Origin: Bacteroidales bacterium UBA4243
GTDB taxonomy: Bacteria; Bacteroidota; Bacteroidia; Bacteroidales; F082
Length of the DNA: 58,990 nt
Direction: 5' to 3'
NCBI GenBank assembly: GCA_002396205.1
Contig: DGXB01000094.1
Location: 1-58,990, forward strand
Part shown: in pieces, positions 50,147-58,249 of the stretch
Position numbering within the stretch: the stretch's first letter is position 1
Layout of the letters: each line of letters begins with the position of its first letter
The notes under the pieces: model-generated
Database searches by the model: none
What the model saw: only the letters and a program-made list of their open reading frames with translations
Told to the model about the DNA's origin: nothing
Made by a program: the position numbers and the translations under genes

Positions 50147-50154
50147 CAAAAATA
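50147..50154 (-). promoter_or_regulatory. Promoter -7 box of the AlbA_2-type gene
   Basis: TATTTTTG on the minus strand, 24 bases before the ATG. Confidence 0.6.
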
Positions 50155-50230
50155 GAAATAAACCCGCAATCTTGTTATCATTCCGAAAAATAATAACAAA
50201 CAATCACAATCTACTTAATGAAACTTCCCC

Positions 50231-50251
50231 AAAAAGCCCCGTAGGAGCTTC
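50231..50251 (-). terminator. Terminator of the lon-lipoprotein operon
   Basis: Minus strand: AGCTCC-TAC-GGGGCT followed by TTTTTGGGG, after the lipoprotein gene. Confidence 0.7.
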
Positions 50252-50301
50252 CTTTTATATGATTCTTTGGAGTCCCCCTTAAAAGAAAACCATAAAAAAA
50301 T

Positions 50302-52017
50302 TTACTCAATCCTCACCCTTCTCAAATCCAAAAGATTCGTCGGGTTGCTGCCCAAGTCCTTCACACGCTTGTTGACGAAACGAAGCACCTCATCGTAGAA
50401 CAGCACCACCACGGGCGCATCGCGCATCATCAGGCTGTCCATCGCGGTGTAATATCTGGTGCGTTCCTCCATGTCGTTGCAGGCCATCGCCTTGTCGTAG
50501 AGTTGGTCGAACTTGGGATTGGAATAATGGGTGTAGTTCGGTCCCGAAGGGGCGAAGTTGGCCGTCGTGAAGGTCGAGAGGTAGTTCTCGGCATCGGGAT
50601 AGTCGGCCACCCAAGAGGAGCGGAAGAACGGCAGGCTACCGTTGGCTTTCATGCTGCGCAACGTGGCGGGCGGCATCACCTCCATCTTGCATTGCAGCCC
50701 GATTTGTTCCACCTGACTCTGTACAAACTTCCCGATGTCGGCATAGTCGGCCACGGTGGAGAGTTGCAGCAGATGGCCTTCCAAATGGTTTTCGGCCACC
50801 AACTGCTGAGCACGCTTCAGGTCGTAGCCATAGCCAATGGTGGAACTATACCCCGGCAAGCCCACTGGAATCAGGCCACCCGTACCCGGCTCGCCGATGC
50901 CGTTGCGCAAGTAGCGCAACATCTTCTCGCGGTCTATGCAAAGGCTGACGGCCTGGCGCAAAGCGCGCGAACGGTCGGGACCAAGCGGGTCGTTCGGGTC
51001 AATGTAGAACGAGAAATACTCGGTGTTGAGGTATGGCTCCGTAATCAATTGTATCTTGTTTTCGTACTTCTTCCGTAGCTGGCCGTCGTAGGTCAGCAGC
51101 TCGTCCTTGTAGCGCGCATCAATGCCCGACATGAAATCGAACTTGCCCTTGATGAACTCCAAAAACGCCACCTGCTTGTCGATAAGGAAACTGACGGAGA
51201 CAGCATCGATATAAGGCAACCTCTCCCCTGCCTCGTCGCGCTCGAAATAGTTGGGGTTCTTGCGGTAGACGAGCTTCACGCCTTCCTTCCAATACTGGAA
51301 CTTGAACGGTCCCGTCCCGACGGGATGGCTACGGAAGTCATCGCCATAATACTCGACGGCCTCATGCGGCACCACCGAGGCGTAGGTCATCGACAAAATG
51401 CCCAAAAACGGCGGGAAAGGCTTCGAAAGCTCAATTTGGAAGGTGGTGTCGTCCAAGGCCGTGAAGGCATATTGGTCACCGTCGTGCTTGACGGACGAGA
51501 AAATCCAAAGTCCGGGCGAGTTCGTCTTTTTGTCGACCACGCGGTTGAAGGAATAGACGAAGTCTTGGGCGGTCACGCAACGCGGGGTTTTGAAACAAGT
51601 GTCATTGTGGAAATACACATCATCCCGCAGATGGAAAGTGTAGACCAACCCATCCTCGCTGATGTCCCACGACTTGGCCACCATCGGCACGAGGTTCATC
51701 TCGTCGTCGAAGGCCACGAGGCTGTTGAACACCTGATTGCAGACCCAAATGTGCGCCACGTCCTTGGCATAGATTGGGTCGAGGGAAACGATGCCCGCCG
51801 CCTCGTTGTACTTGAAGATGGCTAAATCTTCCTCATCATCACGTCGTTGGCTGCATCCTACGATCAGTACGAGAAACAACAGTATTATGAGACAACTCAA
51901 GACCCGCTTCGCGTCATTGCGAACGCAGTGAAGCAATCCAGAAAGCACATTTTTCTGGACTGCTTCGTTCCTCGCAGTGACGCAAAGCGACTCGTCAAAA
52001 CCCATCGTTTGTTTCAT
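50302..52017 (-). CDS. Peptide ABC transporter substrate-binding lipoprotein (family 5)
   Basis: A 571-residue solute-binding protein of the SBP_bac_5 family: VSLDPIYAKDVAHIWVCNQV near 80, AKSWDISEDGLVYTFHLRDDV near 120-140, GTGPFKFQYW near 248 and NYFERDEAGERLPYI near 268-282 are typical. The lipobox is IVGC at about 53-56. It probably binds oligopeptides, but no permease genes are adjacent. The start overlaps the lon stop (TGATG), so it is coupled. Residues about 10-37 before the signal helix are encoded by a palindromic repeat at 51911-51982, which gives an unusually long N-terminal region. Confidence 0.88.
   Translation of the reverse strand: MKQTMGFDESLCVTARNEAVQKNVLSGLLHCVRNDAKRVLSCLIILLFLVLIVGCSQRRDDEEDLAIFKYNEAAGIVSLDPIYAKDVAHIWVCNQVFNSLVAFDDEMNLVPMVAKSWDISEDGLVYTFHLRDDVYFHNDTCFKTPRCVTAQDFVYSFNRVVDKKTNSPGLWIFSSVKHDGDQYAFTALDDTTFQIELSKPFPPFLGILSMTYASVVPHEAVEYYGDDFRSHPVGTGPFKFQYWKEGVKLVYRKNPNYFERDEAGERLPYIDAVSVSFLIDKQVAFLEFIKGKFDFMSGIDARYKDELLTYDGQLRKKYENKIQLITEPYLNTEYFSFYIDPNDPLGPDRSRALRQAVSLCIDREKMLRYLRNGIGEPGTGGLIPVGLPGYSSTIGYGYDLKRAQQLVAENHLEGHLLQLSTVADYADIGKFVQSQVEQIGLQCKMEVMPPATLRSMKANGSLPFFRSSWVADYPDAENYLSTFTTANFAPSGPNYTHYSNPKFDQLYDKAMACNDMEERTRYYTAMDSLMMRDAPVVVLFYDEVLRFVNKRVKDLGSNPTNLLDLRRVRIE
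51911..51982. repeat. Palindromic repeat inside the lipoprotein reading frame
   Basis: Arms GCGTCATTGCGAACG...AAGCAATCCAGAAA and TTTCTGGACTGCTTCGTTCC...GCAGTGACGC pair with few mismatches around a short loop. The arm resembles a widespread intergenic palindrome (CATTGCGAGGAACGAAG type). Here it lies in frame between the start codon and the signal peptide hydrophobic core. Confidence 0.85.
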
Positions 52018-54512
52018 CACTTGACCTTAAAACCAATCACCTCAGGATGCAAGTTGCGCAAGTACTTGTTGTAATCCAAGTCGTTCACGTCCTGTTCCTT
52101 CTCCAAGGCAAGATCGAGCACCTGCATCATGTTCTCCACATAATGGAACTTCAGTCCATCGATGTAGTCTTCCTTGATGTCGTCGATATCGTGCTCATTG
52201 TCAACGGAAAGGATGAGGTCGGTGACACCATTGCGCTTGGCAGCCAAAATCTTTTCCTTCACACCGCCAACGGGCAAAACACGACCACGAAGCGTAATCT
52301 CGCCTGTCATAGCCAAGTTGCTCTTCACCTTGCGTTGGGTAAAGGCCGAAGTCAAGGCGGTGAGCATCGTGATACCCGCCGAGGGACCATCCTTAGGAGT
52401 GGCACCTTCGGGAATGTGGACATGGACGTTCCAAGCATCGAACACATCGGGGTTGATGCTGAGTTGCGAAGCATGAGCCTTGATGAACTCGAAGGCGATG
52501 GTGGCTGATTCCTTCATCACCTCGCCGAGGTTGCCCGTCAGCGAGAGATGCCCCACGCCACGGCTCAAGCTCACTTCGATGGACAGGATTTCGCCGCCCA
52601 CCTGTGTCCAAGCCAAACCCGTAGCCACGCCCGGCATGGTGTGCTTCACCTCGTCTTCGTCGTGGTGCATCGGCACACCGAGCACTTTGCGAACATCGGC
52701 AAGGGTAATTTTCTTGTCAAACGGTTCCTCCGTCACGACCTGCTTGGCGCGGAAACGCATCATGTCGCCGATGCGACGCTCCAAGTTACGCACGCCCGCC
52801 TCGCGGGTGTAGTCGTCGATGATGTGCATCACCACGTCCTTCGGGAAGGTGATTTGCTTCGCGTCCAAGCCATGTTCCTTCATCTGCTTGGGGATGAGGT
52901 GACGCTTGGCGATTTCGTATTTCTCCTCGCGCAGATAGCCGCTCAAGTCGATGATTTCCATACGGTCACGCAAGGCGGGATGGATGGTCGACAGGTTATT
53001 GGCCGTGGCGATGAAGAGGATTTTCGAGAGGTCGTAGTCCAACTCGATGAAGTTATCGTAGAAGGCATTATTCTGCTCAGGGTCAAGGATTTCAAGCAAT
53101 GCAGCTTGCGGGTCGCCACTGATGTTGTTGCCGCTCACCTTGTCGATTTCGTCCAAGACGAAAACGGGGTTGCCCGACTTCACCTTGCGCAGGTTTTGGA
53201 TGATACGGCCCGGCATGGCGCCGATATATGTTTTTCTGTGGCCGCGCAGTTCCGACTCGTCGCGCACGCCACCAAGTGACATTCTGACATATTTTCGGTT
53301 CAACGCCCGCGCAATGGACTTGCCCAACGAGGTCTTACCCACACCAGGAGGGCCGACCAAACATAAAATCGGGGCTTTCATGTCCTGACGCAGCTTCAGC
53401 ACGGCCAAATGCTCGATGATGCGGTCTTTCACCTTGTCCAAACCAAAATGGTCGGCATCCAGCACCTTTTGGGCGCGTTTCAGGTCGAAGTTGTCTTTGG
53501 TGAACTCTTCCCACGGCAAGTCAACCAAATACTGCAAATAGTTCAGTTGTATGCCATATTCCGCAGCTTGCGGATGGGTACGCTCCAATTTCTTCAGCTC
53601 CCTATCGAAGACTTCGGCCACATCCTTCGACCATTTCTTCTTCTCGGCCTTTTCCTTCAACTCCTTGACATCCTGCTCGTTGGGATTGCCGCCAAGCTCT
53701 TCCTGGATGGTACGAAGTTGCTGGTTCAGGTAATATTCGCGTTGCTGCTTGTCCATGTCGTCGCGCACCTTGCTCTGGATCTGCTGCTTCAGTTCCAGCA
53801 TCTGCTTGGCTTCGGTCAGCACCGAGAGCAGTCCCTTGGCCATTTCGTTCAGGTTGCGAGCCTCCAAAATCCCTTGACGCACAGGCAATTCGGCTTCAAT
53901 GTTGCTGGCCACGAAATTGAGCAGGAACACAGGGTCGTCGATGCTCTTGATGGCGAAGCTGGCTTCTTGCGAAAGGTTGCGGGAGCGAGGGACGACCTGT
54001 ATGGCCAAGTCCCTGACCGACTGCAACAAAGCGTCAAACTTGCGCGATGTGGGCACGTCTTCCGAAGCCGCGTAAGGCATCACGGCGGCTTTCATATAAG
54101 GCTCATTTTGAATGGATTCCACCACCTCGAAGCGTCGGATGCCCTGAATGATGACCGTCACGCTACCGTCAGGCATCTCAAAGGTCTTGAGGATTTGTGC
54201 CGAGGTGCCCACCTTATATAAGTCCTCAAGCGTAGGCTCGTCGACGTTCGACTCCTTTTGCGCGATAACGCCGATGGGCTTGCGTTTGCGGTTGTATTCC
54301 TTCACTAATTGGATCGACTTTTCGCGACCCACGGTGATGGGGATGACCGTGCCCGGATAGAGCACCGAGTTGCGCAGCGGCATGATGGGCAACTCTTCCG
54401 GAACGACATCGTTTTGGCCAAGTTGTCCCTGCTCGATGGTCAAGACGGGGATAAATTCGGCATCCGTGTCAATCATATCTGAAAACAGTTCGGTTTCAAC
54501 TTTATAACTCAT
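52017..54512 (-). CDS. lon: ATP-dependent Lon protease
   Basis: An 831-residue cytoplasmic AAA+ serine protease. N-terminal LON substrate domain (about 40-240, LPIMPLRNSVLYPGTVIPI), a coiled-coil region, the AAA+ module with Walker A GPPGVGKTSLGKS (about 381-393) and Walker B VFVLDEIDK, and the protease domain with the catalytic Ser in DGPSAGI and Lys in GGVKEKI. Start set at MSYKVET; the upstream extension lies over the promoter region. It is the first gene of an operon with the peptide-binding lipoprotein, an unusual pairing. Confidence 0.96.
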   Translation of the reverse strand: MSYKVETELFSDMIDTDAEFIPVLTIEQGQLGQNDVVPEELPIMPLRNSVLYPGTVIPITVGREKSIQLVKEYNRKRKPIGVIAQKESNVDEPTLEDLYKVGTSAQILKTFEMPDGSVTVIIQGIRRFEVVESIQNEPYMKAAVMPYAASEDVPTSRKFDALLQSVRDLAIQVVPRSRNLSQEASFAIKSIDDPVFLLNFVASNIEAELPVRQGILEARNLNEMAKGLLSVLTEAKQMLELKQQIQSKVRDDMDKQQREYYLNQQLRTIQEELGGNPNEQDVKELKEKAEKKKWSKDVAEVFDRELKKLERTHPQAAEYGIQLNYLQYLVDLPWEEFTKDNFDLKRAQKVLDADHFGLDKVKDRIIEHLAVLKLRQDMKAPILCLVGPPGVGKTSLGKSIARALNRKYVRMSLGGVRDESELRGHRKTYIGAMPGRIIQNLRKVKSGNPVFVLDEIDKVSGNNISGDPQAALLEILDPEQNNAFYDNFIELDYDLSKILFIATANNLSTIHPALRDRMEIIDLSGYLREEKYEIAKRHLIPKQMKEHGLDAKQITFPKDVVMHIIDDYTREAGVRNLERRIGDMMRFRAKQVVTEEPFDKKITLADVRKVLGVPMHHDEDEVKHTMPGVATGLAWTQVGGEILSIEVSLSRGVGHLSLTGNLGEVMKESATIAFEFIKAHASQLSINPDVFDAWNVHVHIPEGATPKDGPSAGITMLTALTSAFTQRKVKSNLAMTGEITLRGRVLPVGGVKEKILAAKRNGVTDLILSVDNEHDIDDIKEDYIDGLKFHYVENMMQVLDLALEKEQDVNDLDYNKYLRNLHPEVIGFKVK

Positions 54513-54587
54513 AAAAAGCGTATTTAGATTTCGGAGGCGACAAATTGTCAGTCCGTCGCCGTCCCACACCTTATTATATAGGTGGCG

Positions 54588-54595
54588 CAAAGATA
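54588..54595 (-). promoter_or_regulatory. Promoter -7 box of lon
   Basis: TATCTTTG on the minus strand, 75 bases before the start. Confidence 0.6.
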
Positions 54596-54616
54596 CGGCA
54601 AAGATAATGCCAGAGC

Positions 54617-54648
54617 ATAAAAAAAGCCCTCGCGATTGGCAAGAGCTT
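54617..54648 (-). terminator. Terminator of rpmE2
   Basis: Minus strand: AAGCTCT and AGGGCTT pair (one G-T), followed by TTTTTTATG. Confidence 0.72.
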
Positions 54649-54671
54649 CCCTTTTTTCGGTTCGGTCCAAC

Positions 54672-54941
54672 TTACTTGGCTTCCTTCTTCTCGAAGAACT
54701 TCTTGTACTTGTTGTTGAACTTATCCACACGACCGGCGCTGTCGACGAGCTTCATCTTGCCGGTGTAGAAGGGATGTGATGCGCTGGAGATTTCCAACTT
54801 CACCAGGGGATATTCGTTGCCGTCTTCCCACTTGATGGTTTCCTTGGTGTTGATGGTCGAACGCGACAGGAAGGTCGCATCGTTTGACATATCTTTGAAA
54901 ACAACCAGTCTGTAATTCTTAGGGTGAATGTCTTTTTTCAT
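54672..54941 (-). CDS. rpmE2: Ribosomal protein L31, type B
   Basis: An 89-residue large-subunit protein: MKKDIHPKNYRLVVFKD at the start and ISSASHPFYTGK in the middle are the L31 signature. It has no cysteines, so it is the zinc-free type B form, which in many bacteria replaces the zinc form when zinc is scarce; no second copy is in the window. The start is MKKDIHP rather than the longer frame, which has no ribosome-binding site before it. Confidence 0.95.
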   Translation of the reverse strand: MKKDIHPKNYRLVVFKDMSNDATFLSRSTINTKETIKWEDGNEYPLVKLEISSASHPFYTGKMKLVDSAGRVDKFNNKYKKFFEKKEAK

Positions 54942-55352
54942 CGCTTGATTTCCTTTAGATTTTGAGTGCGCAAAATTACAACATTTTCTTGGAATGGCAA
55001 TCGGTTTTGTGGAAAAATTTCTCAATCAAATTTAGATTGTTGTTTTTCAACTAATTAAGCAATTCAACAATGGATAAAACCACACCTCTTGATTGATGTT
55101 CAAACAAAAGTGCATCCGTTCAGCAAATAAAAACCGTAGATTAGACCTTAACGATGGCACACTGGCCTGACTAACATACCATAAATTCGGCCATATTCGT
55201 CCGTTCGGACAAAGCTTGACTCCATGTTACAGAACTTTCCGAAACATGGTTCATCTGAATCAAGCGAACTTGACCAGTAGGCGCCACAACTGCTAGAAAA
55301 CAAGACATCACCATCTTTGAAGTTGCATTTCCATTGGTGTTAGGATTTTTGT
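54942..55352. other. Intergenic stretch without a recognised gene
   Basis: About 400 bases between rpmE2 and the next gene. It contains A+T-rich rpmE2 upstream sequence and some short repeats but no open frame with coding character, no tRNA and no clear riboswitch. Nothing further was seen. Confidence 0.6.
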
Positions 55353-55360
55353 TATATTTG
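55353..55360 (+). promoter_or_regulatory. Promoter -7 box of the AlbA_2-type gene
   Basis: TATATTTG, 21 bases before the ATG. Confidence 0.6.
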
Positions 55361-55381
55361 CAGCGAAATCAACATGACATT

Positions 55382-56977
55382 ATGGCTCTACTCACCGACA
55401 TTAATGATTTGCTCAATAGGCGCAAGGTTGAATCCGAACGCATCGAGTTCAAGAAAGGCTGGAATCCAACTGCCATCTACCGCTCTATCTGTGCGTTTGC
55501 CAATGACATTGAGGACATTGGCGGTGGCTATATCCTTGTCGGTGTAGAGGCCGTCGATGGAGTGCCCGTAAGACCCGTCACAGGCTTGTCGCTTACCGAA
55601 ATCGACAACATCCAGCGCAAGATGATTGACTTCAACAACATGTTTGAGCCTTATTACATGCCACGCCCTTCCGTTGAGGAGGTCGATGGGAAACTCATCC
55701 TTGCCATTTGGGTGCCATCGGGGGTGAACCGTCCCTACGCCATTCCATCCGATGTCAACGCGAAACTGAAAAAGCCGACCTTTTATGTGCGAAACGGGAG
55801 CAGTACCATTGAGGCGAAAGGCGAAGTCCTTGAAGAATTGCGAGGTCTTGCTTCCCACGTCCCTTTCGACGACCGTCCCAATCCCGACATCAAATTAGAC
55901 GACCTTTCTTCGAGCCTAATGCGCGATTTCTTCGTCAATATTGGCAGCAAACTCAAAGACCAAGACCTCTCTGGCAACAATATGATGGAAGCCCTTGAAC
56001 AGATGGACATGCTTGATGGCCCAGCCGAACGCCGTTACATCAAGAACATTGCCGCAATGATGTTTTGCAACCACCCAGAAAAGTTTTTCCCAAAGACCCA
56101 AGTTGAAATCGTATTCTTCCCAGAAGGCCGCGAGCGCAATCCCAACAATATGTTTGAGGCTCCTGTCATTCACGGTTCTGTGCCACGAATGATCAACGAC
56201 ACATTGCAATACCTTCGTACAATGGTCATTCGCCAACGCATTGTCAAACCTAAAGACGATGAACATTCCATAAAGTCGTTCAACTATCCGTATCAGGCTA
56301 TCGAAGAGGCCGTTGTCAACGCTTTCTATCACCGCGATTACCGCGAGTATGCACCCATTGAAATCACTGTTGAGCCTAACCGCATCACTATTTTCAACCT
56401 TGGCGGTCCCGACCACTCCATCAGTATGGAGGCCATACGCCATGCCAAATCGTTGCGCTCCCGTCGATATAGGAATGTCCGCCTTGGCGATTGCCTCAAA
56501 GAGCTTGGCCTTACCGAAGGTCGTGCAACAGGCATCCCCACCATTCAGGATGAACTTCGTGCCAATGGCTCACCTTTGTCCACCATCGAAACCGACGAGG
56601 AGCGTTCCTTCTTCCTCATCGATTTGCCTTGCCGCGTCGATATGGTGGAGAACATGGCCCTTGACAAAATTATACGCTATAATGATTCCTATGGAGACGT
56701 CGATTTCACAAAAGACTTCATAAAAGACTTCACAAAAGACTTCATAAAAGAAAACGAAACAGAACTAACTGAAAGACAGAAAGAAATACTCATTCTTTTG
56801 GCAGATGATTTCACTTTAACTTCCCAAAAGATTTCACAAAAGATTTCACAAAAGAAACCCGTATCCATGCGTACAATTCTGAAAGACCTTGCTGAACTTC
56901 AACAGAAAGGTTTCTTGCGACGTGAAGGTGGTCGTAAAAACGGTTACTGGCGACTGCTTTTCCTGCCTCCGCAGTAA
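55382..56977 (+). CDS. AlbA_2/HATPase_c_4 family ATP-binding protein
   Basis: A 531-residue intact member of a second subtype. AlbA_2 domain (RIEFKKGWNPTAIYRSICAF, then GGGYILVGVE, about 17-55), a middle part with HGSVPRMINDTLQYLR, the HATPase_c_4 region (EEAVVNAFYHRDYRE near 315, FNLGGPDHS near 340), KSLRSRRYRN and TEGRATGIPTIQDEL, then a linker with two sets of tandem repeats and a winged-helix tail (GFLRREGGRKNGYWRL). It is the intact relative of the remnant at 23158-23676. Such genes are abundant in Bacteroidales. Start at MALLTDI by the promoter 21 bases before; the longer frame has no promoter before it. Confidence 0.88.
   Translation: MALLTDINDLLNRRKVESERIEFKKGWNPTAIYRSICAFANDIEDIGGGYILVGVEAVDGVPVRPVTGLSLTEIDNIQRKMIDFNNMFEPYYMPRPSVEEVDGKLILAIWVPSGVNRPYAIPSDVNAKLKKPTFYVRNGSSTIEAKGEVLEELRGLASHVPFDDRPNPDIKLDDLSSSLMRDFFVNIGSKLKDQDLSGNNMMEALEQMDMLDGPAERRYIKNIAAMMFCNHPEKFFPKTQVEIVFFPEGRERNPNNMFEAPVIHGSVPRMINDTLQYLRTMVIRQRIVKPKDDEHSIKSFNYPYQAIEEAVVNAFYHRDYREYAPIEITVEPNRITIFNLGGPDHSISMEAIRHAKSLRSRRYRNVRLGDCLKELGLTEGRATGIPTIQDELRANGSPLSTIETDEERSFFLIDLPCRVDMVENMALDKIIRYNDSYGDVDFTKDFIKDFTKDFIKENETELTERQKEILILLADDFTLTSQKISQKISQKKPVSMRTILKDLAELQQKGFLRREGGRKNGYWRLLFLPPQ
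56705..56857 (+). repeat. Two sets of 12-base tandem units in the AlbA_2-type gene
   Basis: Four units of TTCAYAAAAGAC at 56705-56752 (encoding FTKD/FIKD) and three units of TCACAAAAGATT at 56822-56857 (encoding SQKI). Confidence 0.88.
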
Positions 56978-57056
56978 TTTCATCCCCCTCGACCCCGCCT
57001 AATCCCAAGAAAAACCTAAATATTTCAAAAAAGGCTTGCCGCAAGGTTTTATTTGC

Positions 57057-57064
57057 TATCTTTG
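57057..57064 (+). promoter_or_regulatory. Promoter -7 box of serC-serA
   Basis: TATCTTTG with an upstream TTG 18 bases before, 67 bases ahead of serC. Confidence 0.65.
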
Positions 57065-57131
57065 CAGCAAAATACGAGCTAAAAACTCAATCAACAAATT
57101 ATAAATCAAACGTTTAAAGCAATAAATTGAA

Positions 57132-58235
57132 ATGAAACAGGCTTTTAATTTCAACGCAGGTCCCTGCGTTCTGCCTAAACAGGCCATCGAAAGCACCGTC
57201 AAGGCGCTCTACGACTTCGACAACACTGGCATCGGCATCGCCGAAATCAGCCACCGCACTCCCGGCTGGGAACGCATCATGGCTGAGACCCGCCAACTGT
57301 GGCGCGACCTCCTCAACATCCCTGAGGAGTACGAAATCCTCTTCCTCGGTGGTGGAGCCAGCACCCAATTCTTCACCGTGCCCGCCAACCTGATGAAGAC
57401 CAAGGCCGCCTATCTGCAAACCGGCGTCTGGGCCAAGAAGGCCGCCAAGGAAGCCAAGTTGTTCGGTAAGGTCGACATCGTCGCCAGCAGCGAAGACAAG
57501 ACCTACACCTACATCCCGAAAGACTACACCATCCCGACGGATGCCGACTACTTCCACATCACGACCAACAACACCATCTACGGCACTGAAATCAAGTACG
57601 ACATGGACTGCCCCATCATGCTCGTCGCTGACATGAGCTCCGACATCATGAGCCGTCCCGTCGACGTGAAGAAGTACGGCCTCATCTACGGTGGCGCCCA
57701 GAAGAACGTCGGCCCCGCTGGCGTGACCTTCGTCATCGTCAAGAAGGACATCCTCGGCAACATCGGCGACCGCGCCTACATGAACCCGCTGCCGACGATG
57801 GTCGACTACCGCACCCACGCCGCTGAGGAAGCCAAGAACATCTCCATGTTCAACACCCCGCCCGTACTGCCTATCTTCATGATGCACGAGACCCTCGTGT
57901 GGCTGAAGGACACCATCGGTGGCGTCGAGGCTATGAACAAGATCAACACCAAGAAGTCACAAATGCTCTACGAAGAGATCGACCGCAACAGCATGTTCGT
58001 CGGCACCGCCGAGAAGGAAGACCGTTCCATCATGAACCACTGCTGGGTGATGGCTCCCGGCTACGAAGACAAGCAAGATGCCTTCATGGCCTTCGCCAAG
58101 GAACGCGGCATGGTCGGCATCAAGGGTCACCGCAGCGTCGGTGGCTTCCGCGCCAGCCTCTACAACGCCTGCCCCATCGAGGCCGTCGAAGCCCTCGTGC
58201 AGTGCATGCAAGATTTCGAAAAAGCGAACAAATAA
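57132..58235 (+). CDS. serC: Phosphoserine aminotransferase
   Basis: A 367-residue PLP-dependent class V aminotransferase converting 3-phosphohydroxypyruvate to phosphoserine. Signatures: NFNAGPCVLP at the start, EISHRTPGWERIM (about 37-49), FLGGGASTQFF (about 74-84), and the PLP-lysine segment YGGAQKNVGPAGVTFVIV (about 196-213). C-terminal GHRSVGGFRASLYNA is typical. It is 14 bases before serA, so the two form the serine synthesis operon. Confidence 0.97.
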   Translation: MKQAFNFNAGPCVLPKQAIESTVKALYDFDNTGIGIAEISHRTPGWERIMAETRQLWRDLLNIPEEYEILFLGGGASTQFFTVPANLMKTKAAYLQTGVWAKKAAKEAKLFGKVDIVASSEDKTYTYIPKDYTIPTDADYFHITTNNTIYGTEIKYDMDCPIMLVADMSSDIMSRPVDVKKYGLIYGGAQKNVGPAGVTFVIVKKDILGNIGDRAYMNPLPTMVDYRTHAAEEAKNISMFNTPPVLPIFMMHETLVWLKDTIGGVEAMNKINTKKSQMLYEEIDRNSMFVGTAEKEDRSIMNHCWVMAPGYEDKQDAFMAFAKERGMVGIKGHRSVGGFRASLYNACPIEAVEALVQCMQDFEKANK

Positions 58236-58249
58236 TAAGGAGAAACGAA

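Noticed and set aside
57114..57887. 257-codon open frame opposite serC
   Set aside because: serC is certain on the plus strand, and the frame has no family resemblance.
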